49,909 bases of DNA from Promethearchaeia archaeon (GCA_029856125.1 JAHQWJ010000027.1:1-49909), one strand, 5' to 3'. Positions 36,143-45,631 are shown, counted from the stretch's first letter. Notes: a model not told the origin generated them from the letters alone. Translations and numbers: made by a program.

Positions 36143-36661
36143 TTATAATTTTCTTTTCTTTTTAAGAATCTGCTTTAATTTCATCCCACATAAAGCCCCA
36201 GTAAACGTACACCCGTAGAGTATTAAAATATTTAAATAACCCTCCGCACGAGCAAATTGTAAAATAAAAGGCTCAGTAGAGAATCCAAACATTATCCAAT
36301 AAAACAAAAAACCTTCAGCTATCAATGGTGGTACTAGCCATAATGAAGCTTTTATCCCATAATGGGGAATATCTTCCTTATAAGTTAATAAAAAGCTTGT
36401 TAAAAATAGTAATAAAATGGGTAAGTAGAATGTATCCGGATATACTTTAAAGGTCCAGATCAAAATCGTAGGATCCATTTCAGGATATGGGATCCAATTG
36501 CCAATATGATCTACCAAAATTATATTTGCTACTATTCCAAAGTAACCTAATAAAACAACAAGATAAGCAAAAATAACCGTTCCTTGTCTTCCCCAATCTA
36601 GGTGAAAATTACTTTTTAGACCTGTATTTTCCTCTATTTTATTGGCGTTTTTATTACTCAT
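36143..36661 (-). CDS. Small membrane protein of the Opp operon, unknown function
   Basis: A 172-aa protein with four clear hydrophobic helices (about 28-50, 76-92, 102-125 and 141-160) and a basic C-terminal tail KLKQILKKKRKL. I do not recognise a family. It is the first gene of the leftward operon, 39 bp ahead of OppB, so it is probably an accessory part of this transporter. The extra membrane domains on both ATPases may be related in function. Confidence 0.75.
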   Translation of the reverse strand: MSNKNANKIEENTGLKSNFHLDWGRQGTVIFAYLVVLLGYFGIVANIILVDHIGNWIPYPEMDPTILIWTFKVYPDTFYLPILLLFLTSFLLTYKEDIPHYGIKASLWLVPPLIAEGFLFYWIMFGFSTEPFILQFARAEGYLNILILYGCTFTGALCGMKLKQILKKKRKL

Positions 36662-36821
36662 GTGTTAATTTAATTTTTTAATATACATCGTTCATATATC
36701 TACATATAAAATACTAAAATTCTATTTATATTTTTTTAAAAATAATTTTAGCATTTTTTTGATAATAAAATTAGAAGAAACATGTACGATATTTAAATTT
36801 ACATAGTAAATTTATGAAACA

Positions 36822-36830
36822 TTTATATAT
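36822..36830 (+). promoter_or_regulatory. TATA box for the substrate-binding protein
   Basis: TTTATATAT preceded by GAAAC (BRE-like). Transcription would start near 36855, giving a leader of roughly 40 nt that is mostly A. Confidence 0.55.
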
Positions 36831-36866
36831 ATGGACAACATAAACATTTAATAACAAAGTCTAATT

Positions 36867-36885
36867 AAAAAAAAAAAAAAAAAAA
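36867..36885 (+). repeat. A19 homopolymer in the leader of the binding-protein gene
   Basis: Nineteen As in a row, followed by GCGAAAAAACA and then the ATG at 36897. No Shine-Dalgarno sequence is present. An unstructured A-rich leader would favour ribosome loading. The exact count is prone to sequencing error. Confidence 0.8.
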
Positions 36886-36896
36886 GCGAAAAAACA

Positions 36897-39221
36897 ATGC
36901 GAAAATTTTCAACTAAACTAATTTTAATACTTTTGCTTAGTTCTCTTATGTTACCTTTCTTTTCTGTAGTATCTCAATCTACAACGATACCAGCATTCAA
37001 AGTAGGAGTAACTGGCGGTGCTGTCGGAAGTTGGGATGGGGCTATCGCCTCAGCAGGATTTGCTAGTGTTTATGGGGTAGATACTGTTGAGCCGTTATGT
37101 ATGTGGCCTGATAATTGGGACGGTGATTTTGACACTATGATCCCTGTGCTAGCAACAGATTGGACTATAACTCCATGGCCAGACGAGATGAATTACCACC
37201 CAGACGGACCATTTATGAACACAGGTGGTGTTCGGGCAATAGAATTCACTCTGCGAGAAGGCGTTAAATTTCATGATGGATCGGATTTTAACGCAACGGT
37301 TGCGAAATGGAATATTGATCGTGATATAGTAATCTCTGGTAATTTAACTGGTGCATTAACACCTGATTTGATGACAGATGAGATGTATAAAGCGATATTT
37401 GGTTATTGGTTACCCGCCGCACAATGGTCACAATTTGAAACTGACACTTGGAATGTATCACAATTTATTGGACAACCTGCATCATATGCTGAGTATGGAG
37501 CTACTAAATCTGATCCAGCCGACCCTTACTGGGGATGGCTATATGATTGGGCTTATGATGGTGCATATTGTAGAATTAAAAATGTGACTATAACAGAAGA
37601 TTTACAATCTGGAGGAAAAATTAAGGTTTACTTTAATGATTGGAGTGCTGTATTTCTATACGTTGATGACCATACTATGTTTTCAATGGATGCGTATAAA
37701 GAAGATTATTCTGATACACCAATTAAGGGTTTGGGAGATGTCTCTGGATTTGAACAACCAGATGTTACCGGAGGTTATCCTTCTACAGGATTTCCTGGAC
37801 ATTTGATTGGTACGGGACCTTACAGATTTATCGAGCACGATGAGGTGCTAGGACAAGGTACTATGGAAAGATTTGATGACTGGTGGAATACTACTGCCAT
37901 GCAAGCTCGGGGTTTGCACATGGTGCCAGAAATTAATATCGCTACCTTTATAACATCGACGGTAGGATTTAATTCAAGGAATTTAGCCATGGTTACAGGA
38001 GACATAGATTTCACCGGTGATGACGGTCAACTGGTCTATGGTGATATGGTTGCATCTCCCAATATTAATTACGTTGAAACGGGTGTTGGTCTAGATCGCG
38101 ATTTTATTACATTGAATTGTATCAACGAAACGTTTTGGAAAGACTGGGCAGATTTGGGCCCATCTGTTATTAATATGACTGATGGCGATTACGGGGCTTA
38201 TCCCTATCTTGGGGATATGAGATACTTGGAAGATGTTGATGATGTTGATGGACGGATTTATACTGATGGAATTAACAGAGCTACGAGGAAAGCGGTTAGT
38301 TACGCGTTTGATTACGATAAATATATTACTAATGTTAAAGGAGGACGTGCGGTACGATCTGATGGTTTTCTTCCGAGTACAAGTGAATACTATAACCCAG
38401 GTATACCTGTTGCAACCAGAGATCTCACTATAGCACGACAAACTCTCATTGATGATCCTTTCTTGAATGCAACTATAGCTGCTAGGAATTTAGACATTTC
38501 TAACTCAACTGATGATTGGAGGGATGTTGCGGAATCTAATCCAATCTTTGAATTTAAGATGCTTTGGGATATAGCCAATTATGATAAGGTGAGCGTATTT
38601 GGAGATTCCATTAAAGATATAGGGATGTCTTTGGGCGGTCTAAATGGAGCACCTGATGGTAGCTTATTAGTACAACCAGATGTTTACACTGTATTGTATG
38701 GAGAAGATATAGGATCAGTTCCATGGTTCACATCTCACGGATTCTCATCTGAATGGGGAGGCTTAAACTATAAATTTGGCCCCGTCGTTGAATATATATA
38801 TAGGAGTCCCGGAGATGCTGTATATGATCCCTTTTCATTTTCTTATAAGATCTTTCCATTCGAAGGGTTGACTAACACTGGATTTCATTATAATGCGACT
38901 GTTGATCGATGGATAGATATGACTTGGTTTGTAGACCCAATTACAGCTCAAGAACTTTGGGATAACATGACTAGACACTTTAACACTTATCAATATTTGG
39001 ATATCATGATATCGTCTAGCCTGGAGGGATATGCAATAAATAAAGATTGGGAGTGGCATTTGCCAGCATATAGTTATGCATACGTTGAATATATTGCGGA
39101 ACCGCCTGGTGATGGTCCTGGAGAACAAATCCCCGGATTCCAAACTGCTGCTATTTTAGCTATTTCTATGGTAACTATTACAGGTATCGGTTATTCGATT
39201 AAAAAGAGAAAACGTGCGTAA
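36897..39221 (+). CDS. ABC transporter substrate-binding protein (SBP family 5) with C-terminal anchor
   Basis: A 774-aa solute-binding protein of the oligopeptide/dipeptide class. A signal peptide covers about residues 1-28 (KLILILLLSSLMLPFFSVVS). The family core includes FTLREGVKFHDGSDFNATVAKW and later RKAVSYAFDYDKYI. The C-terminus ends in IPGF (745-748), a membrane helix and KKRKRA, resembling a Loki-type C-terminal sorting signal, so the protein stands on the outer face of the membrane. The length exceeds the usual 520-600 aa. It is divergent from the permease operon and very likely its receptor. The many Trp/Tyr/Asp residues and neighbouring glycosidases would suit sugars as well as peptides. 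Confidence 0.92.
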   Translation: MRKFSTKLILILLLSSLMLPFFSVVSQSTTIPAFKVGVTGGAVGSWDGAIASAGFASVYGVDTVEPLCMWPDNWDGDFDTMIPVLATDWTITPWPDEMNYHPDGPFMNTGGVRAIEFTLREGVKFHDGSDFNATVAKWNIDRDIVISGNLTGALTPDLMTDEMYKAIFGYWLPAAQWSQFETDTWNVSQFIGQPASYAEYGATKSDPADPYWGWLYDWAYDGAYCRIKNVTITEDLQSGGKIKVYFNDWSAVFLYVDDHTMFSMDAYKEDYSDTPIKGLGDVSGFEQPDVTGGYPSTGFPGHLIGTGPYRFIEHDEVLGQGTMERFDDWWNTTAMQARGLHMVPEINIATFITSTVGFNSRNLAMVTGDIDFTGDDGQLVYGDMVASPNINYVETGVGLDRDFITLNCINETFWKDWADLGPSVINMTDGDYGAYPYLGDMRYLEDVDDVDGRIYTDGINRATRKAVSYAFDYDKYITNVKGGRAVRSDGFLPSTSEYYNPGIPVATRDLTIARQTLIDDPFLNATIAARNLDISNSTDDWRDVAESNPIFEFKMLWDIANYDKVSVFGDSIKDIGMSLGGLNGAPDGSLLVQPDVYTVLYGEDIGSVPWFTSHGFSSEWGGLNYKFGPVVEYIYRSPGDAVYDPFSFSYKIFPFEGLTNTGFHYNATVDRWIDMTWFVDPITAQELWDNMTRHFNTYQYLDIMISSSLEGYAINKDWEWHLPAYSYAYVEYIAEPPGDGPGEQIPGFQTAAILAISMVTITGIGYSIKKRKRA

Positions 39222-39251
39222 AAGTAAAAAGCATATAATTTAATAATTAAC

Positions 39252-39261
39252 TTTTTTTTTT
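39252..39261 (+). terminator. T10 terminator after the binding protein
   Basis: A run of ten Ts 30 bp after the stop codon, before the convergent GH32 gene. Confidence 0.5.
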
Positions 39262-39305
39262 ATTTATACCTAAAAAAAGGAAAATAAGCTATTTATTCAA
39301 TGAAT

Positions 39306-41024
39306 TTAATGCCAAATTGAGTTTAGCTCGTGAATCTCCATTTTAACTAGTTTTGTTTTTCCTCCTTCACTAGAAGCTAAAATATCACCTTTCCCTAAGA
39401 TGATAGGTGTAGCGTATGATACTAAATAGTTAAATTTGTATGGATAGAGCTCAAGAAGCTCTGAGATACTAAATTCTGTGCCCCATTTTGAAAGGTCCTC
39501 AGATACATCCGAGATACTGATATGTGAACGGACGGGCATGTAAATTTGGCCATTATTGGCGAAAATTTCTAATGTAGTGCGATCAACGAGAATTCTGAAT
39601 TTTATTTTGCCTTTTATTGGTTTCAATGACGCATAACGCTTTTGACAATAGAGCTTTTGTTCCTTGATTTCATACATAATCGGGATATTATTAATAATGA
39701 GCCCAAATCTTTCGGCACTCCCGATTTCAAACTCAGCTGTGATATCAAATAAACTATCTTCATGCTTTTCTTCCATAAATGAATGCTGACCTTCTTCGAT
39801 AAGCCTATTTTGATAAACCCAGCTCCTGCCGTAAATTTTCTTAATCTCATTTATCGGCTGAGCAAACATTAGCAGTCCCTCTTCCGTAGATCTTAGTGTA
39901 AGTTCAACGGGAAAGAGCATCTGTTGGTTAAAAGCCATGTTTGGCATGGGAGATCCCCCCCATGCTATTTGAATACGTCGGCCATCTTCTTCGGGAATAT
40001 TGTTAAAAGTCTGTGATGCATAGAAACCATTGCCATAGTTGAAACTAATCCCTTTGGTCTCGGGTATGAATTTTTTCCCATCAAATTGGCCAATATCATA
40101 CCGACCATTGCCGGCATATAGAATCCATTTCTTATTCTTCTCATTACCATCGATTGCTAATTGGAATAGTTCTGGGCATTCATGAAGTCCTTCGCGTTTG
40201 TATTTACTTTCAAGTTGCCAAGATTTAAGGTCTTTTGACGTGAAAAAACCCATTTCGTCCTTATCTAAATACAAAACGATTACCCATTGATTATTTGGTG
40301 CATACCAGATAACTTTCGGATCACGATTAGAAAGTCTGATGTGTTTCTGGACGGGATTGCCGTTGTATTTAAGGAAGGTTCTACCCTTGTCATTGCTAAA
40401 CGCAATTGACTGGGTAAAAGACTTGCCTTTAGACCATGGAGAGTTACCACCAGCGGAAGTATATATACACACTATTGGTTTTTCATCGCCAGTTTGAAAA
40501 CTCGTAGTATTAAGCTTATCAACAACTGCTGAACCAGAATATATTCCACCTAGGTTATCTGGATGAATAGCATCGCTCAATTCTTCCCAATGGATCAAGT
40601 CTTTGCTTATTGCATGACCCCAAGCTTTATTAGCATCGGAGCCATAACTCCATCCGAAGGGATTATGCTGGTAAAACATGTGATATTCACCGTCATGATA
40701 GACCAGACCATTAGGGTCGTTGTTCCATCCTCGACGCGTTGAAAAATGGAACTGAGGTCTTAGGTGCTCTTTGTAGAGGTTTTCTTCTCCAGGATACGAG
40801 TCGGCCTGATAAATTTTATCGAACGCTTCGTTTTCCTTTTTGATTTGGAAAGTTGCTTTTTTACTTTTAAATTCAGAAACATCAAGAAAAACCCAAAAGT
40901 CAGGCTCGCCTATCGCCAGTGAAATTTTGAACTCACGTACAATTTTACCATCAATAATGAAGTGTATCAAACTTTCTTTTGTTCCCTGTTTGACGGGAAA
41001 ATTCAGATATTGTTTTTCAATCAT
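39306..41024 (-). CDS. Glycoside hydrolase family 32 (fructan/sucrose hydrolase)
   Basis: A 572-aa GH32 enzyme that hydrolyses beta-fructofuranosides such as sucrose, levan or inulin. The nucleophile is D103 in WNNDPNG, the transition-state stabiliser D235 is in RDP (234-236), and the acid/base E282 is in HECPEL. Residues 1-88 form an extra N-terminal beta domain seen in some bacterial fructanases, and a C-terminal beta-sandwich follows the propeller (around 425-572). There is no signal peptide, so it would act inside the cell on imported short fructans. The DNA seems richer in GC than the next gene, which hints at recent acquisition. The preceding transporter may import its substrate. Confidence 0.94.
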   Translation of the reverse strand: MIEKQYLNFPVKQGTKESLIHFIIDGKIVREFKISLAIGEPDFWVFLDVSEFKSKKATFQIKKENEAFDKIYQADSYPGEENLYKEHLRPQFHFSTRRGWNNDPNGLVYHDGEYHMFYQHNPFGWSYGSDANKAWGHAISKDLIHWEELSDAIHPDNLGGIYSGSAVVDKLNTTSFQTGDEKPIVCIYTSAGGNSPWSKGKSFTQSIAFSNDKGRTFLKYNGNPVQKHIRLSNRDPKVIWYAPNNQWVIVLYLDKDEMGFFTSKDLKSWQLESKYKREGLHECPELFQLAIDGNEKNKKWILYAGNGRYDIGQFDGKKFIPETKGISFNYGNGFYASQTFNNIPEEDGRRIQIAWGGSPMPNMAFNQQMLFPVELTLRSTEEGLLMFAQPINEIKKIYGRSWVYQNRLIEEGQHSFMEEKHEDSLFDITAEFEIGSAERFGLIINNIPIMYEIKEQKLYCQKRYASLKPIKGKIKFRILVDRTTLEIFANNGQIYMPVRSHISISDVSEDLSKWGTEFSISELLELYPYKFNYLVSYATPIILGKGDILASSEGGKTKLVKMEIHELNSIWH

Positions 41025-41226
41025 AAACTCTCGAAAAATAATTTATCACTTTTTAGTATGTAATTTTTAGTTTATTTTGGTGAAAAATTCATTCACATAA
41101 TTCAAAAAATTCACAATTCTTAAAAATTTATTGCGACAGTATTTTAAAAATTCGATTCACTATAGAACTACATTATACTAATCAATTCCAGTAATGAAGA
41201 AATCAATGTCAAAACTCCAAAAATTT

Positions 41227-42666
41227 TCAAATTGAGAAAGAATAGAGTATTGCATTTCTTAAATAGAATTTAAACTTAACTTCAGTATTTAAACTGATTG
41301 AATTTGGGTCTTTCATCGTGATTTTTAGTTTTTCATCCATGCAAGTTTTCTCAATTACACCATTTCCCAATATGTTATTATTTTCATTTAGAACAGTAAC
41401 CTTAACATACCCTCCATCATCTATGTCAGCAGAAAGTCCTAAATCATCACCATTCCATGGAAGGGGTACTGTAATAATGCTGGATTCCAACGCATCGTCT
41501 ATGGATTTATAGCCAGCAAATCCATCTGGTCGTAATGTAGCTAAACAAAAATATCCCTTTCTCCAATCTGTGTGAGGTCCATCACTTCCGGAATAGTATA
41601 ACCGAATTTCATTATTTAAGATAATGGGAGATTTTGCGGCGTAGATACAACCCCAATCAATATCCCCTTTCGTTTCACTATTTGGGATTAATGCTGTCCC
41701 AGAACATATTCTATACCATTTAATTGTATCAGGACTCCAAGCTAATTCTGTTTGTACAGTATCTGTTTTTATGTTAAAAATCGCAGGTAGTCCGAGATAA
41801 ATCCCATAATATTCAAAAATTGGCATTGAGTAAATCTGTAAATGATTCTCATTTCCTTCAAAAATAGGTTCTGTAAATGTCCATGTTTTATAATCCAAAC
41901 TTTCACTTCGCCCAACAATTCGTATTACTATATTTTTTCCATTGTTATTCTTTGTTTGTTTCCACATTCGAGTAATTAGAACGTATTTTTCTATTGTTGG
42001 GGCCCAAATCGCATTATTATGAGTATCCCCATTCCATTTAATTCTTAGGTTTTTTGTTTCTTCACTTACTTCTTCAATATTTGGGCAAGCTTGAGGTCTT
42101 GACCATTTTAATCCATCATTTGAGGTACAAATAAACATATTTCTTTCATTATCATTCGCTAAGATCAATTTATATCTCTCATTGGATTCTTCTATAAAAT
42201 CATCTTTAAATATACCCGCACCATGATTATTCCTTAATACTATATTGTTTTCTTTACTATCATTGAATTCAACAATGTTTAAACTTGGTTTCTCCCAATT
42301 AATTCCATCTTTTGAGATTGCATAACAAATACCCATTTCTCGACTTTCTTTGCTACCATACTTGACACTCATTTTTTTTAATCTTTCGATATAACTCCCA
42401 GTTTTCTTCTTTTTGTTCTTTGTTTTACTCGTTGCATAATCAATAATAAAAGGGCTATACCAACATCGATAATATGCTTGATTATTTATTGTATCAAAAA
42501 TAATATTTGCGTATAAATTATCAAATCTGGGCTCCCAAAGTTTATCTTCGGTAAAAAGAGGATTATTTTTACTTTTAGTAACTTTCCCAAGTGTTAACTT
42601 ACAATTTTCTGAGTGTTTAATTACACGAGAATCTAATAATAGGTATTTTTTTGGAGTAATTTCCAT
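41227..42666 (-). CDS. Beta-propeller glycosidase-like protein (GH32/GH43-like fold)
   Basis: A 479-aa protein with repeated propeller-blade motifs of the type SxDGxxW (SKDGINWEKP, SNDGLKWSRP, SPDTIKWYRI) and segments such as DWGCIYAAKSPIILNNEIRLYY. This build is shared by five-bladed propeller hydrolases of GH32/GH43 type and related phosphorylases. I cannot assign the catalytic acids with confidence. No signal peptide is present. It is on the same strand as the GH32 gene, 200 bp upstream of it, so the two may act on parts of the same carbohydrate. Composition is very AT-rich. Confidence 0.7.
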   Translation of the reverse strand: MEITPKKYLLLDSRVIKHSENCKLTLGKVTKSKNNPLFTEDKLWEPRFDNLYANIIFDTINNQAYYRCWYSPFIIDYATSKTKNKKKKTGSYIERLKKMSVKYGSKESREMGICYAISKDGINWEKPSLNIVEFNDSKENNIVLRNNHGAGIFKDDFIEESNERYKLILANDNERNMFICTSNDGLKWSRPQACPNIEEVSEETKNLRIKWNGDTHNNAIWAPTIEKYVLITRMWKQTKNNNGKNIVIRIVGRSESLDYKTWTFTEPIFEGNENHLQIYSMPIFEYYGIYLGLPAIFNIKTDTVQTELAWSPDTIKWYRICSGTALIPNSETKGDIDWGCIYAAKSPIILNNEIRLYYSGSDGPHTDWRKGYFCLATLRPDGFAGYKSIDDALESSIITVPLPWNGDDLGLSADIDDGGYVKVTVLNENNNILGNGVIEKTCMDEKLKITMKDPNSISLNTEVKFKFYLRNAILYSFSI

Positions 42667-42711
42667 AGTATATTATTAATTTGTTGAGTATAAATAAAAA
42701 GAGTTGATTGA

Positions 42712-42954
42712 TATTTAATTTATTTTCAATTGTGCTACAACAAGGATTTTTTAGCCAAAATGGGGTACGGAACGGATGTGAGAATGGAATCCGCGTGGAA
42801 ATTTCTCGCACGACATAAAACGAAAGAAGGAAAATATATATGTGATTGGATTCGCAATAATAAATATTGGAAATTTGAAAAGCGTGGTTTTGCAAGTAAA
42901 TGGATTACGTTTTATGCTTATCTGTGCTTAAAGTATAAGGAAAAAGCACATTAA
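42712..42954 (+). pseudogene. C-terminal relic of a prenyltransferase/squalene-cyclase-like repeat protein
   Basis: An 80-codon open stretch with no good start codon (TTG 42730 is the only candidate and has no ribosome site). The pattern YGTDVRMESAWKFLARHKT..G.W and then FASKWITFYAYLCLKY matches the end of alpha/alpha-toroid repeat proteins of the prenyltransferase type. It is probably what remains after loss of the N-terminal part, although a short functional peptide cannot be ruled out. Confidence 0.45.
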
Positions 42955-42981
42955 CACTAAGATTAAAAATGGGGTAAAAAA

Positions 42982-43081
42982 TTAATTACCAGGTATTTGA
43001 TTTCCTTCAGGCTTTTGCAAACTGGAGAATATAATCTGATATCATTTGCTCATAAAACCAAGCGGATACAATTTTATAATA
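42982..43081 (-). pseudogene. C-terminal relic of a third beta-lactamase-fold gene
   Basis: Directly downstream of the beta-lactamase gene, the frame ending at TGA 43007 reads MISDYILQFAKA, close to the ends of the two intact paralogues (NYIVPLAKP, DYIVQFAED). A shift of frame then reads KPEGNQIPGN and a stop at 42982, reminiscent of the IPG linker of the anchored copy. It looks like the decayed tail of another copy. Confidence 0.4.
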
Positions 43082-43093
43082 GACATATAGCCC

Positions 43094-44164
43094 TTAGGGC
43101 TTAGCTAATGGGACAATATAATTTAGTATTAGATTCTCATAACCCTCTTTGGGTATATTCCCACCCGCTGTAACGCCAACCGTAAGATTATATTCTGGCA
43201 TAACATAGATCATCTGTCCTCCAGATCCAGCCATAAAATATCCCTCAATAGGACTATTCATCATAAAAAATAAATACCCATAATCCATCGACTTTTCCCC
43301 TTTGGACATACTTATCCTGACTGTTGTTGCATCTCTTATATAATTTTTATCTACTATTTGTGTTCCATCCCAAGAACCATTGTTATAACATAATATTCCT
43401 AATTTCGCTTGAACCTTCGGTGAACAATGAAAAATATATGCACCATAATTAATACCTTTACTATCATGCGGCCAAAATGTTTCTTCATCCGCAATTCCTA
43501 GCGGGGTAAATAGATACTCTTTTGCGAATTCCTCAGTGCTTTTACCAGTTACCTTGGTAATTATACCTGATAAGAGATTAGGTCCATCATTACTGTATAC
43601 ATAATTTCCCGCTTCCCCAGGAACTGCCCCTAAGGGCACATCATTCAGCGCTAAGTTAATGCAATTATCAGGAGGATACTTAGCCTTAGGATGATTAGGT
43701 TCCCATTCGCCAATTAATCCGGAATTCATTGTTAATAGTTGTTCTATTGTTATATTCTTCTTTGATTCACTATCGCAAAAATTTGGATCCCAAATATCAG
43801 CAAAGAACTCATATAATGTCTGATTTAGGTTGTCTATGAAACCTTCTTTGAAAGCTATTCCAATCAAAATGCTTGTTAAACTTTTGGTCGCAGAAGCTTG
43901 ATCGTGGAATATATGGTTAGGTCCGGTATACGCTTTAGGAGGAAGAAGATCAGAATACGCTTTAGTATCAAGAGTTTGGGAATTATGCAGGTATTCTTCG
44001 GTTAACAGATATCCATTGCGTGCTATAATAACACTGTGGAGATCATATGAATTTTTTTTAATAAATTCAAACATCTCAGCTATTTTATCAGAATCTAAGC
44101 CCTGTTCTTCAGGAGTTACTTCTGTCCATTTACTTGATTTTGATGGCCAAAATTTATTTTTCAT
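43094..44164 (-). CDS. Beta-lactamase-fold serine hydrolase, cytoplasmic copy
   Basis: A 356-aa class C/esterase-type serine hydrolase. The nucleophile motif SxxK is S91-A-T-K94 and the second motif is YSN (in YVYSNDGPN). Such proteins act as esterases, peptidases or amide hydrolases rather than as antibiotic resistance factors. It has no signal peptide, unlike its paralogue at 47255-49063. The DNA upstream of the start and the first codons (M-K-N-K) match that paralogue, after which about 47 codons corresponding to the signal peptide and linker are missing and homology resumes at FWP. The substrate is unknown. Confidence 0.88.
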   Translation of the reverse strand: MKNKFWPSKSSKWTEVTPEEQGLDSDKIAEMFEFIKKNSYDLHSVIIARNGYLLTEEYLHNSQTLDTKAYSDLLPPKAYTGPNHIFHDQASATKSLTSILIGIAFKEGFIDNLNQTLYEFFADIWDPNFCDSESKKNITIEQLLTMNSGLIGEWEPNHPKAKYPPDNCINLALNDVPLGAVPGEAGNYVYSNDGPNLLSGIITKVTGKSTEEFAKEYLFTPLGIADEETFWPHDSKGINYGAYIFHCSPKVQAKLGILCYNNGSWDGTQIVDKNYIRDATTVRISMSKGEKSMDYGYLFFMMNSPIEGYFMAGSGGQMIYVMPEYNLTVGVTAGGNIPKEGYENLILNYIVPLAKP

Positions 44165-44395
44165 GATTAGATCAATTTTTTTAAAATTTATTGATTAAAA
44201 TAATCAAGAAATAAAAAATTTGCCTTACTTTTCTGTGAAATTGGAATAGAAAGGTAAATTCAGCGTCTAATTTCAATGAAAATTCCATAGAAATAAATCA
44301 GATCAATTCAAAGTTTAAATATTAATTCAATTTAAAGTTGAATATGTTGAGTAAAATAAATAGAGTTTATCTTTGTTTCATTTATAATCCATCGA

Positions 44396-44401
44396 GGGAG
44401 G
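44396..44401 (+). promoter_or_regulatory. Strong Shine-Dalgarno GGGAGG
   Basis: It is placed 4 nt before ATG 44406 and fixes the start of the extended SDR gene. Confidence 0.6.
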
Positions 44402-44405
44402 AAAA

Positions 44406-45482
44406 ATGCCTGCGGTAAAATCGTTGGATGGCCCCGTTGCAGTAACTGGTGCTTCAGGTTATATCGGCTCCCATGTGGTAGTTGCGTTAATGAAACATGG
44501 ATACACCGTACATGCATGTATAACTGACTTAAACAATCCAGACAAGACTGAACACCTTCTAAAACTCAATCAGTGCGATTACTCTGGCCATTTAGAACTA
44601 TTCTCAGCCAATTTACTCGAAGAAGGCAGTTATGATATACCATTCACTGATTGTATTGCAATATTACATGCGGGCACACCTATGGGTTACGGCGGTGTCA
44701 ACAATCCTCGACAAATATACGATGGCGCGTTGAACGGTACCAAGAACGTCCTTAATTCAGTAAAGGAAGTAGGAACAGTAAAAAGGTTTATTTATACTAG
44801 TTCTTTTGCTGCCATTCATCATCCCATGCCATCAGGATATATCTTTACAGAGAAAGATTGGGCTACAGACAATCGTGATAATGACCCGAATTGGAGTCAT
44901 AATAGAATCGACGAGGATGGCGTGATGGCTTATAACATGGCTAAAGTTGAGACTGAACTCATGTGTTATGATTTTGCAGAAAAAGATGGGCGTTTTGATG
45001 TCAATTCTGCTTGTCCAATCTCTGTTCTTGGGCCAGTACTTAGCAAAGTACACAATAGTGTAGGTTCTTGGCAATGGTGTATTGGCCGTATGTTAACGGG
45101 AGTAACCTGCAAGCGTGCATGGAATGTTTTGTGGAATATCGTTGATGTTCGGGATGTCGGAGAATCACAGGTGCTCATGCTTGAGAGTAAAGTTAGTAAG
45201 AATAGATCGCGGTATCAATTATGTGCCGCAGACAAGTCGGGTGAAATAAATGTCTTACAACTTCAAGCCCACTTACAAAAGTTGTTCCCGGAAGTAAAAG
45301 TGGGCGGACCACCTAATGAGATCCACACAATCATCAATAAGTATGGCAACGTTTATCAGACACCGCTTGCTCATTGTGATAAAGCTCGCGAGGAACTTGG
45401 TTTAGAGACTCATTCTATTGATGATACTCTGCGTGAAACGGGGCAATCAATGATTGATCTCGGCCTGGTTAAACCAGCTTAA
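44406..45482 (+). CDS. Extended SDR (NAD-dependent epimerase/dehydratase, dihydroflavonol reductase-like)
   Basis: A 358-aa extended short-chain dehydrogenase. The cofactor motif is TGASGYIG near residue 15, the central motif YTSSFAA supplies the Ser/Thr, and YNMAK the catalytic Tyr and Lys. The layout resembles dihydroflavonol-4-reductase/cinnamoyl-CoA-reductase-like enzymes and eukaryotic-style 3-beta-hydroxysteroid dehydrogenases, which reduce a ketone or aldehyde with NADPH. The acidic IT-D after the second strand is worth noting for cofactor choice. It stands alone, and its GC appears higher than its neighbours. The substrate is unknown. Confidence 0.88.
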   Translation: MPAVKSLDGPVAVTGASGYIGSHVVVALMKHGYTVHACITDLNNPDKTEHLLKLNQCDYSGHLELFSANLLEEGSYDIPFTDCIAILHAGTPMGYGGVNNPRQIYDGALNGTKNVLNSVKEVGTVKRFIYTSSFAAIHHPMPSGYIFTEKDWATDNRDNDPNWSHNRIDEDGVMAYNMAKVETELMCYDFAEKDGRFDVNSACPISVLGPVLSKVHNSVGSWQWCIGRMLTGVTCKRAWNVLWNIVDVRDVGESQVLMLESKVSKNRSRYQLCAADKSGEINVLQLQAHLQKLFPEVKVGGPPNEIHTIINKYGNVYQTPLAHCDKAREELGLETHSIDDTLRETGQSMIDLGLVKPA

Positions 45483-45533
45483 AAATAAGAATTAAAGATA
45501 AGTCAAATCTTATTTAATACTTAAAGGAAAACT

Positions 45534-45631
45534 GGATTCTTGTGATACCTTAGAATTTCTGCTGTTCTGCCCCCAACATAATCTTATCTTGAGCCTTGGC
45601 AGCTGTAGTTCACAAGGTAATACAAGAATCC
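45534..45631. repeat. Inverted repeat, 18-bp arms, 62-bp loop
   Basis: The arms are 45534-45551 and 45614-45631, matching at 16 of 18 positions, and the match continues outward (TTTTCC) after a 2-nt slip. The right arm covers the last codons and stop region of the nucleotidyltransferase-phosphatase gene. It lies between two convergent genes and could be a two-way terminator hairpin or the remnant of a small mobile element. Confidence 0.5.
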
